Below are positions 1-11,800 of a stretch of DNA of 64,000 bases, one piece after another. Made by a program: the position numbers and the translations under genes. The notes beneath the pieces were generated by a model. It saw nothing but the letters and a program-made list of their open reading frames with translations, was not told the DNA's origin and did no database searches. Within the stretch, counting starts at the first letter, position 1. Each line of letters starts with the position of its first letter. Origin of the DNA: Seison nebaliae (Eukaryota > Rotifera > Pararotatoria > Seisonacea > Seisonidae); the NCBI GenBank assembly GCA_023231475.1, contig JALJEE010002733.1:1-64000 (forward strand). Direction: 5' to 3'.

Positions 1-425
1 AAACCGTGCGTTGAAGACCACTTAGAGGGTAATTTCTTGCCTAATTCAACGGATTGAGACGAAGATGATGGTCGTTCGCTGAAATGAAGCTCGTCAGTTT
101 GACAGGCTACTTCACATCTCACGATATGATGTTCTTTTTTCCTCAGGACTTCGTTTAATAACTGTTTGATCTCACACAGCTCTGTCAGAACGTCTTTTTG
201 ATTCGAACTTGGTTTTGGGACTTTCATGCCAATGAAAGATGTTTCGCAATTTGAAGGAACACCGTCGGTCTCACCACTCTTCCTCTTTCTTCCGCTTTTG
301 GATGAAGATAAATAATATAACTCTTTTACATATATATTCTTAATTATCTGCTCGATCATCTTAATTAAATCCACTAGCAACGCAGATATAACGATATGAA
401 TTAACTTCCGAGGTGTCCTTACCAT
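1..425 (-). mobile_element. LINE ORF1-like reading frame, cut by left edge
   Basis: On the minus strand a frame stays open from an ATG at 425 to the left edge (about 141 codons), with a second in-frame ATG at 359. From that second Met the protein begins MIEQIIKN, then has a Ser-rich basic stretch (SSSKSGRKRKSG) and a Lys/Glu/Leu-rich segment (TELCEIKQLLNEVLRKKEHH) that could form a coiled coil. The LINE ORF1-like protein at 21136 has a similar order (MAELLKN, then SSPDSKKRKKD, then a coiled-coil-like stretch), so I infer a related ORF1. No catalytic domain is visible in the part seen. It could instead be an unrelated host exon continuing to the left. Confidence 0.35.
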
Positions 426-945
426 GCCCTTTATAGACTGGAGTGATCGAAAACACTCTGATGTTGCTGTAGTCGGCATTGCCCAACAACACATCATTGA
501 TATATTGAACTATCAGTTGAAATGATCAGTTCTTCAATTTATCCAATTTTTTCTGATGAAGACTTCTTGATATTATTATTATTTATTATAAAAATTATAT
601 ATATAAAATATTCCGGTTCTTTCGGAGGAATTCTATCATTGTAAGATATATTCGTTCTCTTTGAATTTGGAGTTTTTCCTCTTTGGCTCCCATTATTTGC
701 TCCTGAGAACGTAGATTTCGCTCTTTGACGCTTTGTCGTTTTTTTCTTCAAATCATTATTATTCTTACCTCGATGCCGCTTCAAGTGCATCCATCATCGC
801 TTTGATAGTAAGGCTGATGGATTTCATTTTCGTCATCCACTTTCTCTCCTTTACCAGAATTAATATTTTTATTAGTCGACATGTCAAAAAGTCTCTTAAG
901 TTTAAAAAGCTTGTTTTAAGTCAAAAAGAATTTATTATAATTTAA
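363..945 (-). mobile_element. LINE ORF1-like remnant with RRM-like C-terminal part
   Basis: Reading leftwards, this stretch holds a basic Asn/Lys/Arg-rich frame (KKKTTKRQRAKS, about 790-540) and then, in another frame, a segment ending in NIRVFSITPVYKGHGKD and SYRYICVASGFN before a stop near 363. The pattern of a helix (LIVQYINDVL), then NI-R-V, then a basic loop, then SYR is typical of the RRM-like part of non-LTR ORF1 proteins. The ORF1 copy at 21605-21895 shows the same order (ENINKFLKNRNIEARGIS). The frame breaks between the basic part and the RRM-like part, so it is a decayed fragment. Small frames on the plus strand here look like shadows. Confidence 0.4.
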
Positions 946-1110
946 TTGATGTTTGAGATATTTGTTAGTTCAATTTGAAGAAAAAGTAGAAATAATGGAG
1001 TGAGAACCCAGAAGATTAAAAGTAGAATATTAGAAATATTCCAACGAAACTGATTGAATTGAATTTGTGAGAATGAACAATAGACAAATGGTTTATGTTT
1101 TCGTGAATTG

Positions 1111-1683
1111 TTAGATGACGGATGGTGTTAGGAGATTACGGATTTCTGCATCATTTGTACAACCATCTAAAAATTCTTTTTCGGAAAGGAATCCATCTGA
1201 TGTACTGTCCATATTTCCAAATATTTCTTCTACTCTTACTTCGGGTTTTGTAGCTCCATTCATTTCCTTTTCTCCCATCAATTCATAAATTGATTTAATG
1301 ATAATTCCCAGTTCCTTTTTGTCAATTCTACCATTCGAATCGATGTCGTACATTTTGAATGCCCATTTTAATTTCGTTTCTATGTCATTTCCAAACGTGA
1401 TGGATATGGCGATAAGGAATTCTCTAAAATCAATTTTGTTAGAACCATCAGTGTCGAATGTGCGGAAAACATGTTCTGTAAAATGTTCTACGTTACCGTC
1501 CGGATAAAACTGTTTGTAGACTTCGGAAAATTTTTTTTTCGTCAATTGACCAGATGGACAATCGTTAAGGAATTCCCGATGCCAATTTAGCACAGCGGAA
1601 CGGCTGAATCCTGTTGCTTGTTCTAATAGTGAGATTTCTGATTCGTTTAATGGAGAATTGCCTTTTGACAACTTCTTTCCCAT
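1111..1683 (-). CDS. Neuronal calcium sensor family protein (EF-hand)
   Basis: The 190-residue protein belongs to the neuronal calcium sensor family (hippocalcin, VILIP, frequenin and relatives), which bind Ca2+ and switch membrane association and target binding. The N-terminus MGKKLSK fits N-myristoylation (Gly2, with Ser6). EF-hand 1 (about 61-72) is degenerate, as in all members. EF-hand 2 (77-88, DTDGSNKIDFRE), EF-hand 3 (113-124, DIDSNGRIDKKE) and EF-hand 4 (159-170, DSTSDGFLSEKE) keep acidic residues at 1, 3 or 5, and 12. The family core CPSGQL and HVFRTFD are present. The usual length is 185-195 residues, so it is whole. It lies in one exon with no intron, although animal genes of this family are normally split; that suggests intron loss or a retrocopy. 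The residues before the first EF-hand and the C-terminus differ from hippocalcin, neurocalcin and frequenin, so I do not assign a subfamily. Confidence 0.92.
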   Translation of the reverse strand: MGKKLSKGNSPLNESEISLLEQATGFSRSAVLNWHREFLNDCPSGQLTKKKFSEVYKQFYPDGNVEHFTEHVFRTFDTDGSNKIDFREFLIAISITFGNDIETKLKWAFKMYDIDSNGRIDKKELGIIIKSIYELMGEKEMNGATKPEVRVEEIFGNMDSTSDGFLSEKEFLDGCTNDAEIRNLLTPSVI

Positions 1684-1986
1684 TTTTGCGCCACAAAAAA
1701 TTGGTCGAAAAACGAAATGAAAAATTGAAAATGTCGAACATAGAAAAGCGCACTTATTGAACGATATTCAATGAATTCTAATATTCCGTCTATAAATAGA
1801 GTAGATTTTCTTCCTTTTCTTCATATTTAATTTTACTGTTTATTATTAAGGTCAATAGAATTTGGGGCTAGCGAAAAATTGACGCGCAAAGAATTGTTCG
1901 CTAGCCCCAAATTTGGGAGATAATTGATGGAAAATTGAAGGTAACCATGGCAGGAGGAAGTTCTTGCTCTTCATCCCCTTCGAGGG
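1684..1986. promoter_or_regulatory. Intergenic promoter region of the calcium sensor gene
   Basis: This is the region upstream of the minus-strand calcium sensor start. It contains TATAAATA at 1792-1799 on the plus strand, which reads TATTTATA on the minus strand, about 110 bp before the calcium sensor ATG. It could serve either direction. A strong hairpin (described separately) follows at 1859-1913. Nothing else is recognisable. Confidence 0.35.
1859..1913. repeat. Perfect 17-bp inverted repeat (hairpin)
   Basis: The arms at 1859-1875 and 1897-1913 are exact reverse complements, built around GGGGCTAGCGAA / TTCGCTAGCCCC. After one mismatch the stem continues for 4 more pairs (1877-1880 with 1892-1895), leaving an 11-nt loop. 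The G/C-rich arms stand out sharply from AT-rich surroundings. It may be a solo terminal-repeat pair of a tiny transposon, a cruciform, or a stem in an untranslated RNA. No target-site duplication is obvious. Confidence 0.75.
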
Positions 1987-2235
1987 ATGGATGACAAAAT
2001 ATTGGGGAAGGACTTCTTACCCAATCCCAATAAGGGTGGAGAGAAGAGCAAAATACTTCCGACAAAGGCCATAGGTTACCGATACATCACTCCAAATCAA
2101 GTTACATTCAAAGAACATAACAATGGTTATGATGGAAAATATCTTCTGATGGTTGCAGAAACAAACAATCGGCTAATGGTTCTTACAAATATAGCATATC
2201 TTGTTAGATATATCAATTCTCAATGGTTAATGTAA
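1987..2235 (+). CDS. Small orphan ORF, function unknown
   Basis: An 82-codon frame starts at ATG 1987 (MDDKILGKDF) and ends at 2235. Its first two thirds have mixed composition, including TKAIGYRYITPNQVTFKEHN and NGYDGKYLLMVAETNN, which is less AT-driven than chance frames in this window. An overlapping upstream ATG at 1945 in another frame gives only a short peptide. I recognise no family, signal peptide or membrane segment. It may be a small gene, one exon of a larger one or a remnant. No splice partner was found. Confidence 0.3.
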   Translation: MDDKILGKDFLPNPNKGGEKSKILPTKAIGYRYITPNQVTFKEHNNGYDGKYLLMVAETNNRLMVLTNIAYLVRYINSQWLM

Positions 2236-2880
2236 ATTGATGATCAGGAAATATTTCGATAATAGACTTAATTCATAATGGAGGAACTGATTCTCAACAT
2301 TATTTAATCTCAACATTATTAATTTAAATAAATTTTCCTTATGTTAATCTTGTTAAATAATCTAATTAAATTTATCGATAATTAAACTAACAAAACTAAG
2401 AAAACTTGTAAGTTATTGCAGTTATTTAGATTTTATTATAAGCGTTAATACCTGTAGGGAAATTGTAAAATGAAATAAATTTCCATGTTTGTCGTTCACG
2501 AAAGAAGTTCACGACCTCTTGGTATATGACAGGTATGGACAAGTTGGCATACAAAAGGCATACAATTGGTAGAATTATGTATCCTTGTAATATAAATAGT
2601 TAAAAATATTAAGTAGGAGAAAGTATAGAAAAATTATATAGGAGTTTTATGTATGAATTATATAAACTGGGTTTCAAAACTTTAGAACCTATCGATATAC
2701 ATCTATAATGAATAAATTTTAAATAAGCGTGTCATATCTTTAAAAACTGCAAGATTAAATAGCAGAAAACTATGTAAAATTTAGTTTACAATGATAAAAT
2801 TTAAATTTAACAATTTGTTAAATCTAAATATTTCGACCCACGCTATTATTTATATTTTACACAGCTAATCACATTTTATT
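2236..2880. other. No gene seen; AT-rich, 5' flank of mariner-type element
   Basis: This 645-bp stretch has only short frames. Its right part directly precedes the transposase start and probably includes 5' sequence of that element, but I could not find a matching terminal inverted repeat on the far side. Confidence 0.5.
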
Positions 2881-3405
2881 ATGGGGAAAGCAAAAACATT
2901 ATCGGAGTTCGAAAAAGGACAGATAACGGCCTTATTGTCCAAAGGTGTTTCAGTAGCGGATATCGGCAGGAAAACTAATCGGTCGAAGAAAGTTATTTAT
3001 TCATTTAAAAATGATAAGAATTATGGTACGAGGATGAAGGAAACCGGAGGGAATCGGTGCACGGCTAGGTTAAACCGTCGAATTAGCCGCGAAGGACGGA
3101 AAATGGGTAGCAATTCTCGATCTATAGCCGAGAAATGCAAAACAAACGCAAGTAAATCGACCATTTGTAGGAGATTAAAAGAAGGAAAGGTCCATTGGGA
3201 AAAAATGAAAAAAGAACCCAAACTTAATTCCCAGCATAAAACGAAAAGAATGGAAGCAATAACTGAATGGATTGAAAAGGGTTATAATGGAAAACAAATG
3301 ATATTTTCTGATGAAAAAAAGTTTAATCTCGATGGACCAGATGGTTTTCTATATTGTTGGAGGATTAAAGGTTTATTTAGGTATTGGAACATAATATCCA
3401 ATTGA
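2881..3405 (+). pseudogene. Truncated Tc1/mariner-type transposase
   Basis: The 174-codon frame starts MGKAKTLSEFEKGQI, the N-terminal helix-turn-helix of IS630/Tc1/mariner transposases (GKALSEFEKGQI type), with a second HTH region around residues 70-105. The first catalytic Asp lies in FSDEKKFNLDGPDG near residues 142-155, a family hallmark. Right after this the similarity stops and the frame ends, so the central and C-terminal parts with the second and third acidic residues are missing. A full protein would be about 340 residues. The element is a dead fragment; both ends of the original insertion are unclear. DNA-binding residues look little decayed, so the loss may be fairly recent. Confidence 0.88.
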
Positions 3406-4095
3406 TGTTTCAATATAAAATGCAATTTTATTCTTAAATATTCTTGAAGATTATTTTTTGATAGACGATAATTCTGTAAGAGTTAAATAAGTTAAATGTC
3501 ATTTCTGGTTGATCGGAGATATACGAGTTATGGGTATGATTATTTGATGAAACTATTTCGGTGAAATAAAACTGTAAAGAAGAAGAAGTATGGAGAAATG
3601 AATTACATAAAGATAAATGAGATGTAGTCACTATTCATAATGATAATTACTCGAATATAAACATTGATAAGAAATGTTGTAGTGTATCAAATGAGCAAAC
3701 AAGTTTTCAGTGAGAAATAAATAAACAAGAAGAGGATGATGAATTATTTTAAGGAAATATCAATTAATCAAATAAAATATGAGAGTTGTTGAACGAGTAA
3801 GATTTTGGGGGAAGTATTGAATTTAAATTTTAAGTTTAATCATTGAAATTTATCAAAATTTTCAAATTTTAATAATAATCTTCCCATTTTGTTATTAATG
3901 GTTGTTCATTCCCTAATCATTCGTTCATGAAGAGTCAAATTTTCCGAAAATAAATTAATAAATTCTTCTGTATTTTACAGATTGATTAGATACGAATATT
4001 TTAATAGAATTAACTGAAAGAAGTGAAAGAGAATATTTTGTCGAGATAATTCTGTCAATGACATTTAGCAGGAACACGTGATCCGATGAGTGAGG
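3406..4095. other. Intergenic; 5' region of VPS13
   Basis: There is no convincing gene. The short frames on both strands have AT-rich chance composition. The last 100 bp carry the untranslated leader of VPS13; no clear TATA box was picked out. Confidence 0.5.
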
Positions 4096-7000
4096 ATGGT
4101 GTTTGAAAGTGTTGTTGCTCATTTGGTTGATCGATGGATTGGTGGTTATATTGAGAATTTAGATCGAAATAAATTACGAGTAGATTTGTGGAATGGGAAT
4201 GTGGTGTTGAATGATTTGAAACTGAAAAGTAATGCATTGGCCTCACTCGATTTGCCCATCGAAATCAAATGTGGTTATTTAGGAACATTAAAATTGAAGA
4301 TTCCTTGGAAGAATTTCTTCGTGGAGACGGTGGATGTACAAATCGATAATTTGCATTTGTTAGTCGTACCGAAGATATCGGTGAATTATAATGCGAAGAA
4401 GGAACGTCAAGATGAGATCGATATAAAGAAACGTGAATTAGATAAACAAGAGAAATTGCGTCAACAATTATTATCAGCGTCACAATCGAATGAGAATGTT
4501 GGGGATATTGAGTCGACGGAGAAAAATGCCACTTTCTTTCAACGAATTCAATTGCAAATTCTTAGAAATATTCAATTGACAGTGACAAATATTCACATTC
4601 GATTCGAGAATGATTTGAGTCAATTGAATAATTGTCTTAATTCACCTCAACATATCAGTTGTCTCGGATTCACTTTAAGTTCACTTACATTAAATACGGA
4701 TATTGATAAGATGAGAGAGGAGAAGAGGAAAGATAGTCCACATAATCATATTTATAAATTGGGTGAATTGACAGCTTTCTCGATCTATTGGGATACGATG
4801 AATCTTCTACCGATTAATCGTCAGGAATCGGATAAATTTCTTTATCATCGTCTCTCTTCCGATCAAATGATTATTGAACGAATGAAGAAATTTATTGATT
4901 ACACTATTCATGATGAGAAGAATTTCATTAATTATCTCCTCCATCCACTCAACATTAAAGCGACATGTGAATTAAATATGAAACCGAACGAATTAAATTT
5001 CCAGTTACCAATGTTTTCCGTTCAAATTCAATTATCTGTCATCTCTTTACAATTCACTGATGAGCATTATCGTGATTTCAGTCGATTAGTCGAAGCGTTT
5101 GAATTGATGAAATTGATGTTGAAATTCCGTCCATATAAACCATATGATGGTGAGAATAACGTCTTGCCAATCAGAGGTAATGCGAGAATATGGTGGCGAT
5201 GTGCATATAAAGCGGTTGTGAATCAAGTTGTTCGACCGAGACGTGATCCATATCTCTGGAAAAATATTCGAATACATCGACAAAATTTCCGAAATTATTG
5301 TTCGATATATGCGAGAAAATTAACAAATCCGACAATGAATGAGAATGAAATGAAAAAAGTAAATGAAGAATTGAATAAATTGGAAGAAGTGCTCGATGTT
5401 TTCAATATAATGCTCGCTCGACGTACAGCTGAAATTCAAACAAATGTCACATCATCTGATTCAGTCAATCAAATTAAAACGGCTGAAAATAATAATGGTG
5501 GATGGATGTCATCAATTAGTAATTGGTGGTATTCAGATGATGGAAATACGACGAATGAAAATAATTCGATTTCCGAACAATTCCGTAAAGAAATGACGAT
5601 GGCAGAGAAAGAGAAATTACATCAAGCCATTGGTTATAATGAAGAAGAGAATACTTTCGGTTTCTTCCCTAAATCTTATATTAAATTGAGAATTTTCGTT
5701 CGATTGGATTCATTCAAATTCCATATAGCCACCTCATCATTCCGTAAAGATCATATTCTCTTCCAACAATTAATTTCAATGAATGTAAAGAATATGATGA
5801 GTCGATTTGAGAGACGTGCGGCTGATAATGGAATGACGATCTCATTAGAAATGGAAGATTTCAAATCTCATGGAATCTCAATACCATCATTAATATCGAA
5901 AATGGATGAAAATAATGGATTGGAATCAAAAGAATATGCTGTTATTGCACATTCGTTAAGTGATCGTCAAAATGATGATGAAAATTCAAAAATTCTTTTG
6001 AATATTTCTTATGAGAAGAAACCATTAGATGCCGATTGTGATCATCGAATAAATATGAGAGGAAAATCGATGAGATTCCTTTATCATGCTGAAACATTTA
6101 ATAAGTTGACGGAATTCTTCCAACAATCATCCTCCTCCTTCCACAATTTAAGAGAGGCGGCGTCAAATCGATTTATTCAAATGAAAATTTATTCTCGATT
6201 ATTATTAAAACATAATTTAGATCGGATGTCTTACACCGATGTAACGATTGATATTGAACCGTCATATATTATTGTAGCGAATCCAAAATCGAAATTATTC
6301 TATTCATCATATCATGAAACGAATTTGGTGTTTGAAGAAGGAACATTTAATGAATCGTTTCTTCTTTTTAATTTTGGTCGATTTTATTTGAATCGAACGA
6401 AAAATAATGAAATCGATTTTGATAAAGATGAAAAATATTTCACCAACATCTTCACTCGAGAAGAACGATTGGATCGTGAAAAGATGATATTAGTATGGCA
6501 ATCATATCATCGATTTGAAATTGAATTGACTGATTTACAAGTTCTCTTCATTTGTTCAGGTGAACGTTGGAAGAATGATGAGAAAGCTATTAATCAACAA
6601 TTATTCGGACCGATAAATCTCAGATTATTATTATTCAATTGTCAATATGTCGATGATTTACGTTTACCAAATGTTCGTTTCTTTGCTGAATTGCCATTAT
6701 TGAATGCGAATATTAGTGATTATCGAATGATAAAATTGATGAAGATTTTCAATAAAACTTATGGAATTATTTTTAGTCAATGGGAAGAGAGTGGAAGAAA
6801 TAATGAAATAATAGATGGAAATGATGATGATGAAGAGAAGAGGAAAATCATTCCTCATATCGATCCATTCAATCGAATAGGAATTGCTGAACGTGATAGT
6901 ATTGCTGTCATTCATCAAACGATTGATCATCAAAAGAATTTAATAAATAAAATTGAAACGAAAAACGGAGAAGAAATTGAAGAAAAGAAAAAAATGGGAG

Positions 7001-8813
7001 AAGAAAATAATGAACATTTGAATGCGTTGGAGATTGTGAGGAAACGTAATCGAATTACTGATAATAAAACGGATTTCGAATTCAATTTAGATATCGGAGC
7101 TTTAACATTATCACTCTATTCAAATCGAACGGTAGATGGGAAAAGATTAGAAAATAATTTGGAGAAATTATTCGCAACTTTTGCTCTATATGATTTCGAT
7201 CTCATCTTCGCCGTTAATCAATATGACACTTTCTTCAAACTCTCTCTCAGTGACGTAAATTTTCAACAATTTCGAATTACTGAAAATTTGTTGAATGAAT
7301 CAGATCAATATTTAATGCCGAATAAGAGTACTCATTATTTCTTAGTTAATCCAAAAGGTTCACGACAAAATGAAAAAGAAAGATTAAGTGAAAAATATAT
7401 TCACAATTATCGATGTATTAAAAATAAAGAGAATAAACGATTGGCATCATCTAATTCTTCAGAAACGAAACAATTAATTACAATGCAATTAATTCTACCA
7501 AAACCTTCAGGTAAAAATGATTTCGCTTATTATGATGATACAGGAACGATTTTCTTAATCGATATGACAGCTCTCTCCATCTGGTTACATGAAGATGCAC
7601 TTCAATCATTTCTTTTTCATTTAGAGAATATTCGCTCAGAATTTTCTGAATTACTCAAACTCTCCAAATCATCCACCACCAATATAACGGCTCAATCGAC
7701 ACATGTGATGGGGAAAGAGAATGTGGAAAATCAATCGAAGAAATCATCCGACTCTTCAAAAATGACATTCTCTATCAAATTAAATGGATCATTTAATGAA
7801 TTCCGTTTAGGATTATGTAACAATTCCACTTATTTCGCTTGTATCGATATATCTGGTTTTCATTTATCATTCGGCGTATCGAATGATGGTGGCAATCTTT
7901 TCAAGAGTTCTTTGACATCATTCAATGTTTATGATTTAAATAAAGATTGTCTTTATCGCAGTATTATTAGACAATCACATAATCGGAAACGAATCAAACC
8001 AAAAACGGAAAAGATGATAGAAGAAGAAGATAATCGTTTAATATATTTCCAATTTCGACAATATGCCAAAAAGAAATCAAATGATAAATTAAGGAATAAT
8101 AAATCAGAAAATGATAAAAAATCGAAAAATGGTAAATGTTCAAGAATTTCATCGACGAAAAATGAATCGGAGAATATCGTCGATTATGATATTTGTTGTA
8201 GTTTCCAACAGATGCATGTCGTCTTCCTCATGGAGCAATTAAATGTGATTCTGGAATTTATTGATAAATTTTATGATTATTTATCATATGCTCAATCTAA
8301 ATTAGATACGGAAGTTCGTTTAGTTAATAAGAGAATTACAGAAAATTTAACAAATACCATCTCTCCAACGAAGATTCAATTAAATATTTCTATTTGTTCA
8401 CCTGTTGTCATTCTCCCAATTCATCGATTGTCACGTGATTGTCTTTTGTTGGATTTGGGATATTTGACGATTTATACGAGTTTTTTTGATGTTCTCGAAA
8501 TCGATGAGAAGAAATGGTTGACGAATGATCATGTTCAGAAGACGATGGGCGTTTGGATCGAACAACAACATGTTCAATTGGAGGCGGCACATATCAATCA
8601 AGTTCGTATATCGGATACGGAGAAGATGGAATTCGAATTTGAATTGAATCTCCTCAAAATGTCGATAAAGGAGATTTTCATTAAACGGAATTTAGCTCGA
8701 TCATATTACGATTTGCCATATGTCCATTTTCGGATGAATATGAATGGAATCGGTTGTGATTTGAATAGTGAAACTTATAAATTAATTCTTCTCATTCAAC
8801 AATTCAATCTCGC

Positions 8814-8851
<38 letters not shown>

Positions 8852-11800
8852 TGACAAATATGAATGTGAATACAGGTGTGGTGACGATGAGTAATGTGGA
8901 TATTGGTGAGAAAAAGAATGGAAGTAAAATGAAAGTGAAAGAGATGGATATAATTGATGGAAAGAAACCATCAATTATGGAGAATCATCGGACACCACTC
9001 TACGAATGTGATTTGACATTGAACGATGTGACGTTATATTTGTATATGGAGAATTCATTTGAAGATTTGATGAATTTGAAGGAAGAAGATCGTGAGAAAT
9101 TCCGAAAGAATTCTTTTGCATGTCTCAAAATTCCATCGACCACCATCAATTTCAATCAAGAGAATAGTGGCGATATGAAAGCTGAAGTGATTATTGGAAC
9201 GATTTCTATTTATGATCCACGATTAATTGAAGAAGGATTGACTGAAATATCTGACGCATCTCGAATGTTACAAAAGGCGACTATATTCAATAAACATTTA
9301 CCTGAATCAATAATTAATCAACCGATGATTAAACTCAATTATTTCGCTACAATCAAACAACAGAAATTATTCGTCCGATGTTATCGTATTAATTATTCTT
9401 TATCCATCAGTTATTTGAAAGAGTTGTTGAGTTTTATTGAGATGCCTGATGTTGCCGAATATCTCAAAGATAATCTACCACCAAATTTCAATCCAAAACC
9501 ATCAACAGGAAAATTACCATCACCAATTGATTCGAAGTTGCCATCACCAATTGATGGAAAATTATCGTCACCAACAAAAGGAAAATTACCGTTAGCAATT
9601 GATGGGAAATTACGAGGAGGTAATGGTGAGATATCGGGAAATGATAAAGAAAAATTATCAAATCAACTCGCCGATACGAATGAAATGTTGATTAATATGA
9701 AAATGCTTTCGTCACGATTTTATTTGGTTGAGGAATATAATGATCCGAATGCTCTTGTACTTGTCGTGGCATTCCAAGAGAAAGAGAAAGAAGAAGAATT
9801 TGAATATCAAATGTTCACGAAGAGTGGACGAACAGAACAAATGGCACAAATGATGAATTTACATATGTATACCGTTCGATATGAACATATTGATCAAGAT
9901 GAAGCGTTAAGTTTAATTCTTTCACCAACAAACATCAAATTCGAATTGACAACAATTCTAAGTAAACGATCAATCGATAAAAATACACTTCCATCATCTC
10001 GAGCAACGTCCAATTATTCGATAAATGGAACAATCAATAACAATGAGAGGAATGATGATATGACAACAGATGATAATGATTTAAAAATGAAAAGTTTCTG
10101 TGAAGAGACTGGTAAGATTACAATGAGTACAATTAATTTGATAGTCAATCCGACAACTATTCGATTATTATCATCAGTTTATAAAAAGTTCCATTTAGAT
10201 ATTTTGGGAGAAGGAAAAAGAGAAAGAAAAGATTCCAGTCGAGTACAATCGGCAGTTCCTCCCGATTATTTAGAGACATCGATTGATGAATGGAAAAAAT
10301 TTCCTGTAAAAGAATCGATGCTTTTACCATTGCTCGATACGAATATCAAAGAATTCTTGGAAGAAGATGAAGAGAAATTGGAGGAAGTAGGAGATGATAT
10401 AATTTATCATCAACAAATGACTGTTGATCTTTCACCAATCGATATCCATTTCCAATTGGGTAATTCAGATAGTGTGGCAACGGTATTGAAAGTTCATACA
10501 GGAATGGTGGGAACGATTATCGATTGGAGTACACAATATTTGACGGTTGATATGAAATTAGAATTATTTATTCAATACTATAATCGCCATAATACGGCAT
10601 GGGAACCATTAATTGAACGTTCATGTATGAAAAATGAGGAAAATGAAAAGAATGAGAAATCTTTTTATTTCTTTCGATTTCTTTATGAAACGAAAGGAAC
10701 TTTCGAACCATTTCCAGCTATTTATGATTCGCTTTATACAATCGAAAGTAAAAATCCGTTAGAAATAACATTATCACGATCAGGTGTCTCATTTTTATGG
10801 TCGGTAGGACAATCGTTTAAAGAGGCATATAAATTGAAGAAACCGAAAAAGAAGATGAAAATGAAACTGTCGAAAATTATGACATCGAACGAACTTGGAA
10901 TTGATCTCGAAATTTTAGCTGGTTCTGTTATGTCATTCGCACCATTACTGACGGGGAAGAAAGCGATGTTTGTCGTTGATTATGATAATATGGGAAAATC
11001 GAATAAGATTGATAGTTTGAAGAAAAGAACGAAAAGTTTAAGAGCAGATAATACAAGTTGTCAAGGATCGGAACGATTAAAAATAAATAGTATGGAATTC
11101 AAAATTCGTTTAAAGAATAAATGTATTACACCATTATTAGTGACAGAAGAGAAATCATGTATCGTTCATTTTACCGTTAATGATGCTATTACTAATGCTT
11201 ATGTCTTACCAGGAGATTATGATTTCCAATATGCGACGAATAAATCAGGTGAAATAAAACCATTATTAGTAACGGATGTGGTTGTGAAGAATAACGCGAA
11301 GATTTGTTATCTTCGATCATCAGTTCGTCTTCATAATCGATTGAATCGAACTCTTGAAATAAATAAATCCACTGGTCATATTGTTTCATTATCGACGAAT
11401 AATTCTCATAATTTATATCTTCAAGAAATTTATAAAATTCCTTTTTCTATCGGAATTCGATTGAAGTCTGATAAGACTTTCTCATCATTACCGTTTGATG
11501 GTTTATTTGAAAATGTTAAAAAGAAAAAATTTGCTTCATTCGCTCTCTTACAATTGATTCATGATGATGGCTCGTCAGCATTTGCTCGATTATATTATCG
11601 TTATTCCAATCAATTCAATTTGAGATTTGTCGACATTTTCGTATGTCCATATGTTCAATTGATATCATATTTGCCAATTTCTTTCGATTTTACAACTATA
11701 TCGAGCAAATCGAATGAAATGCGTGATTGGAAAACGATTGAACCATTCAAAGAAATTCGACCATCACACAAATCACAAATTGCATGTAATACAGGTGATC

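Noticed and set aside
733-945. Plus-strand frame of 70 codons
   Set aside because: It lies opposite the LINE ORF1-like material and reads as hydrophobic chance sequence with no domain.
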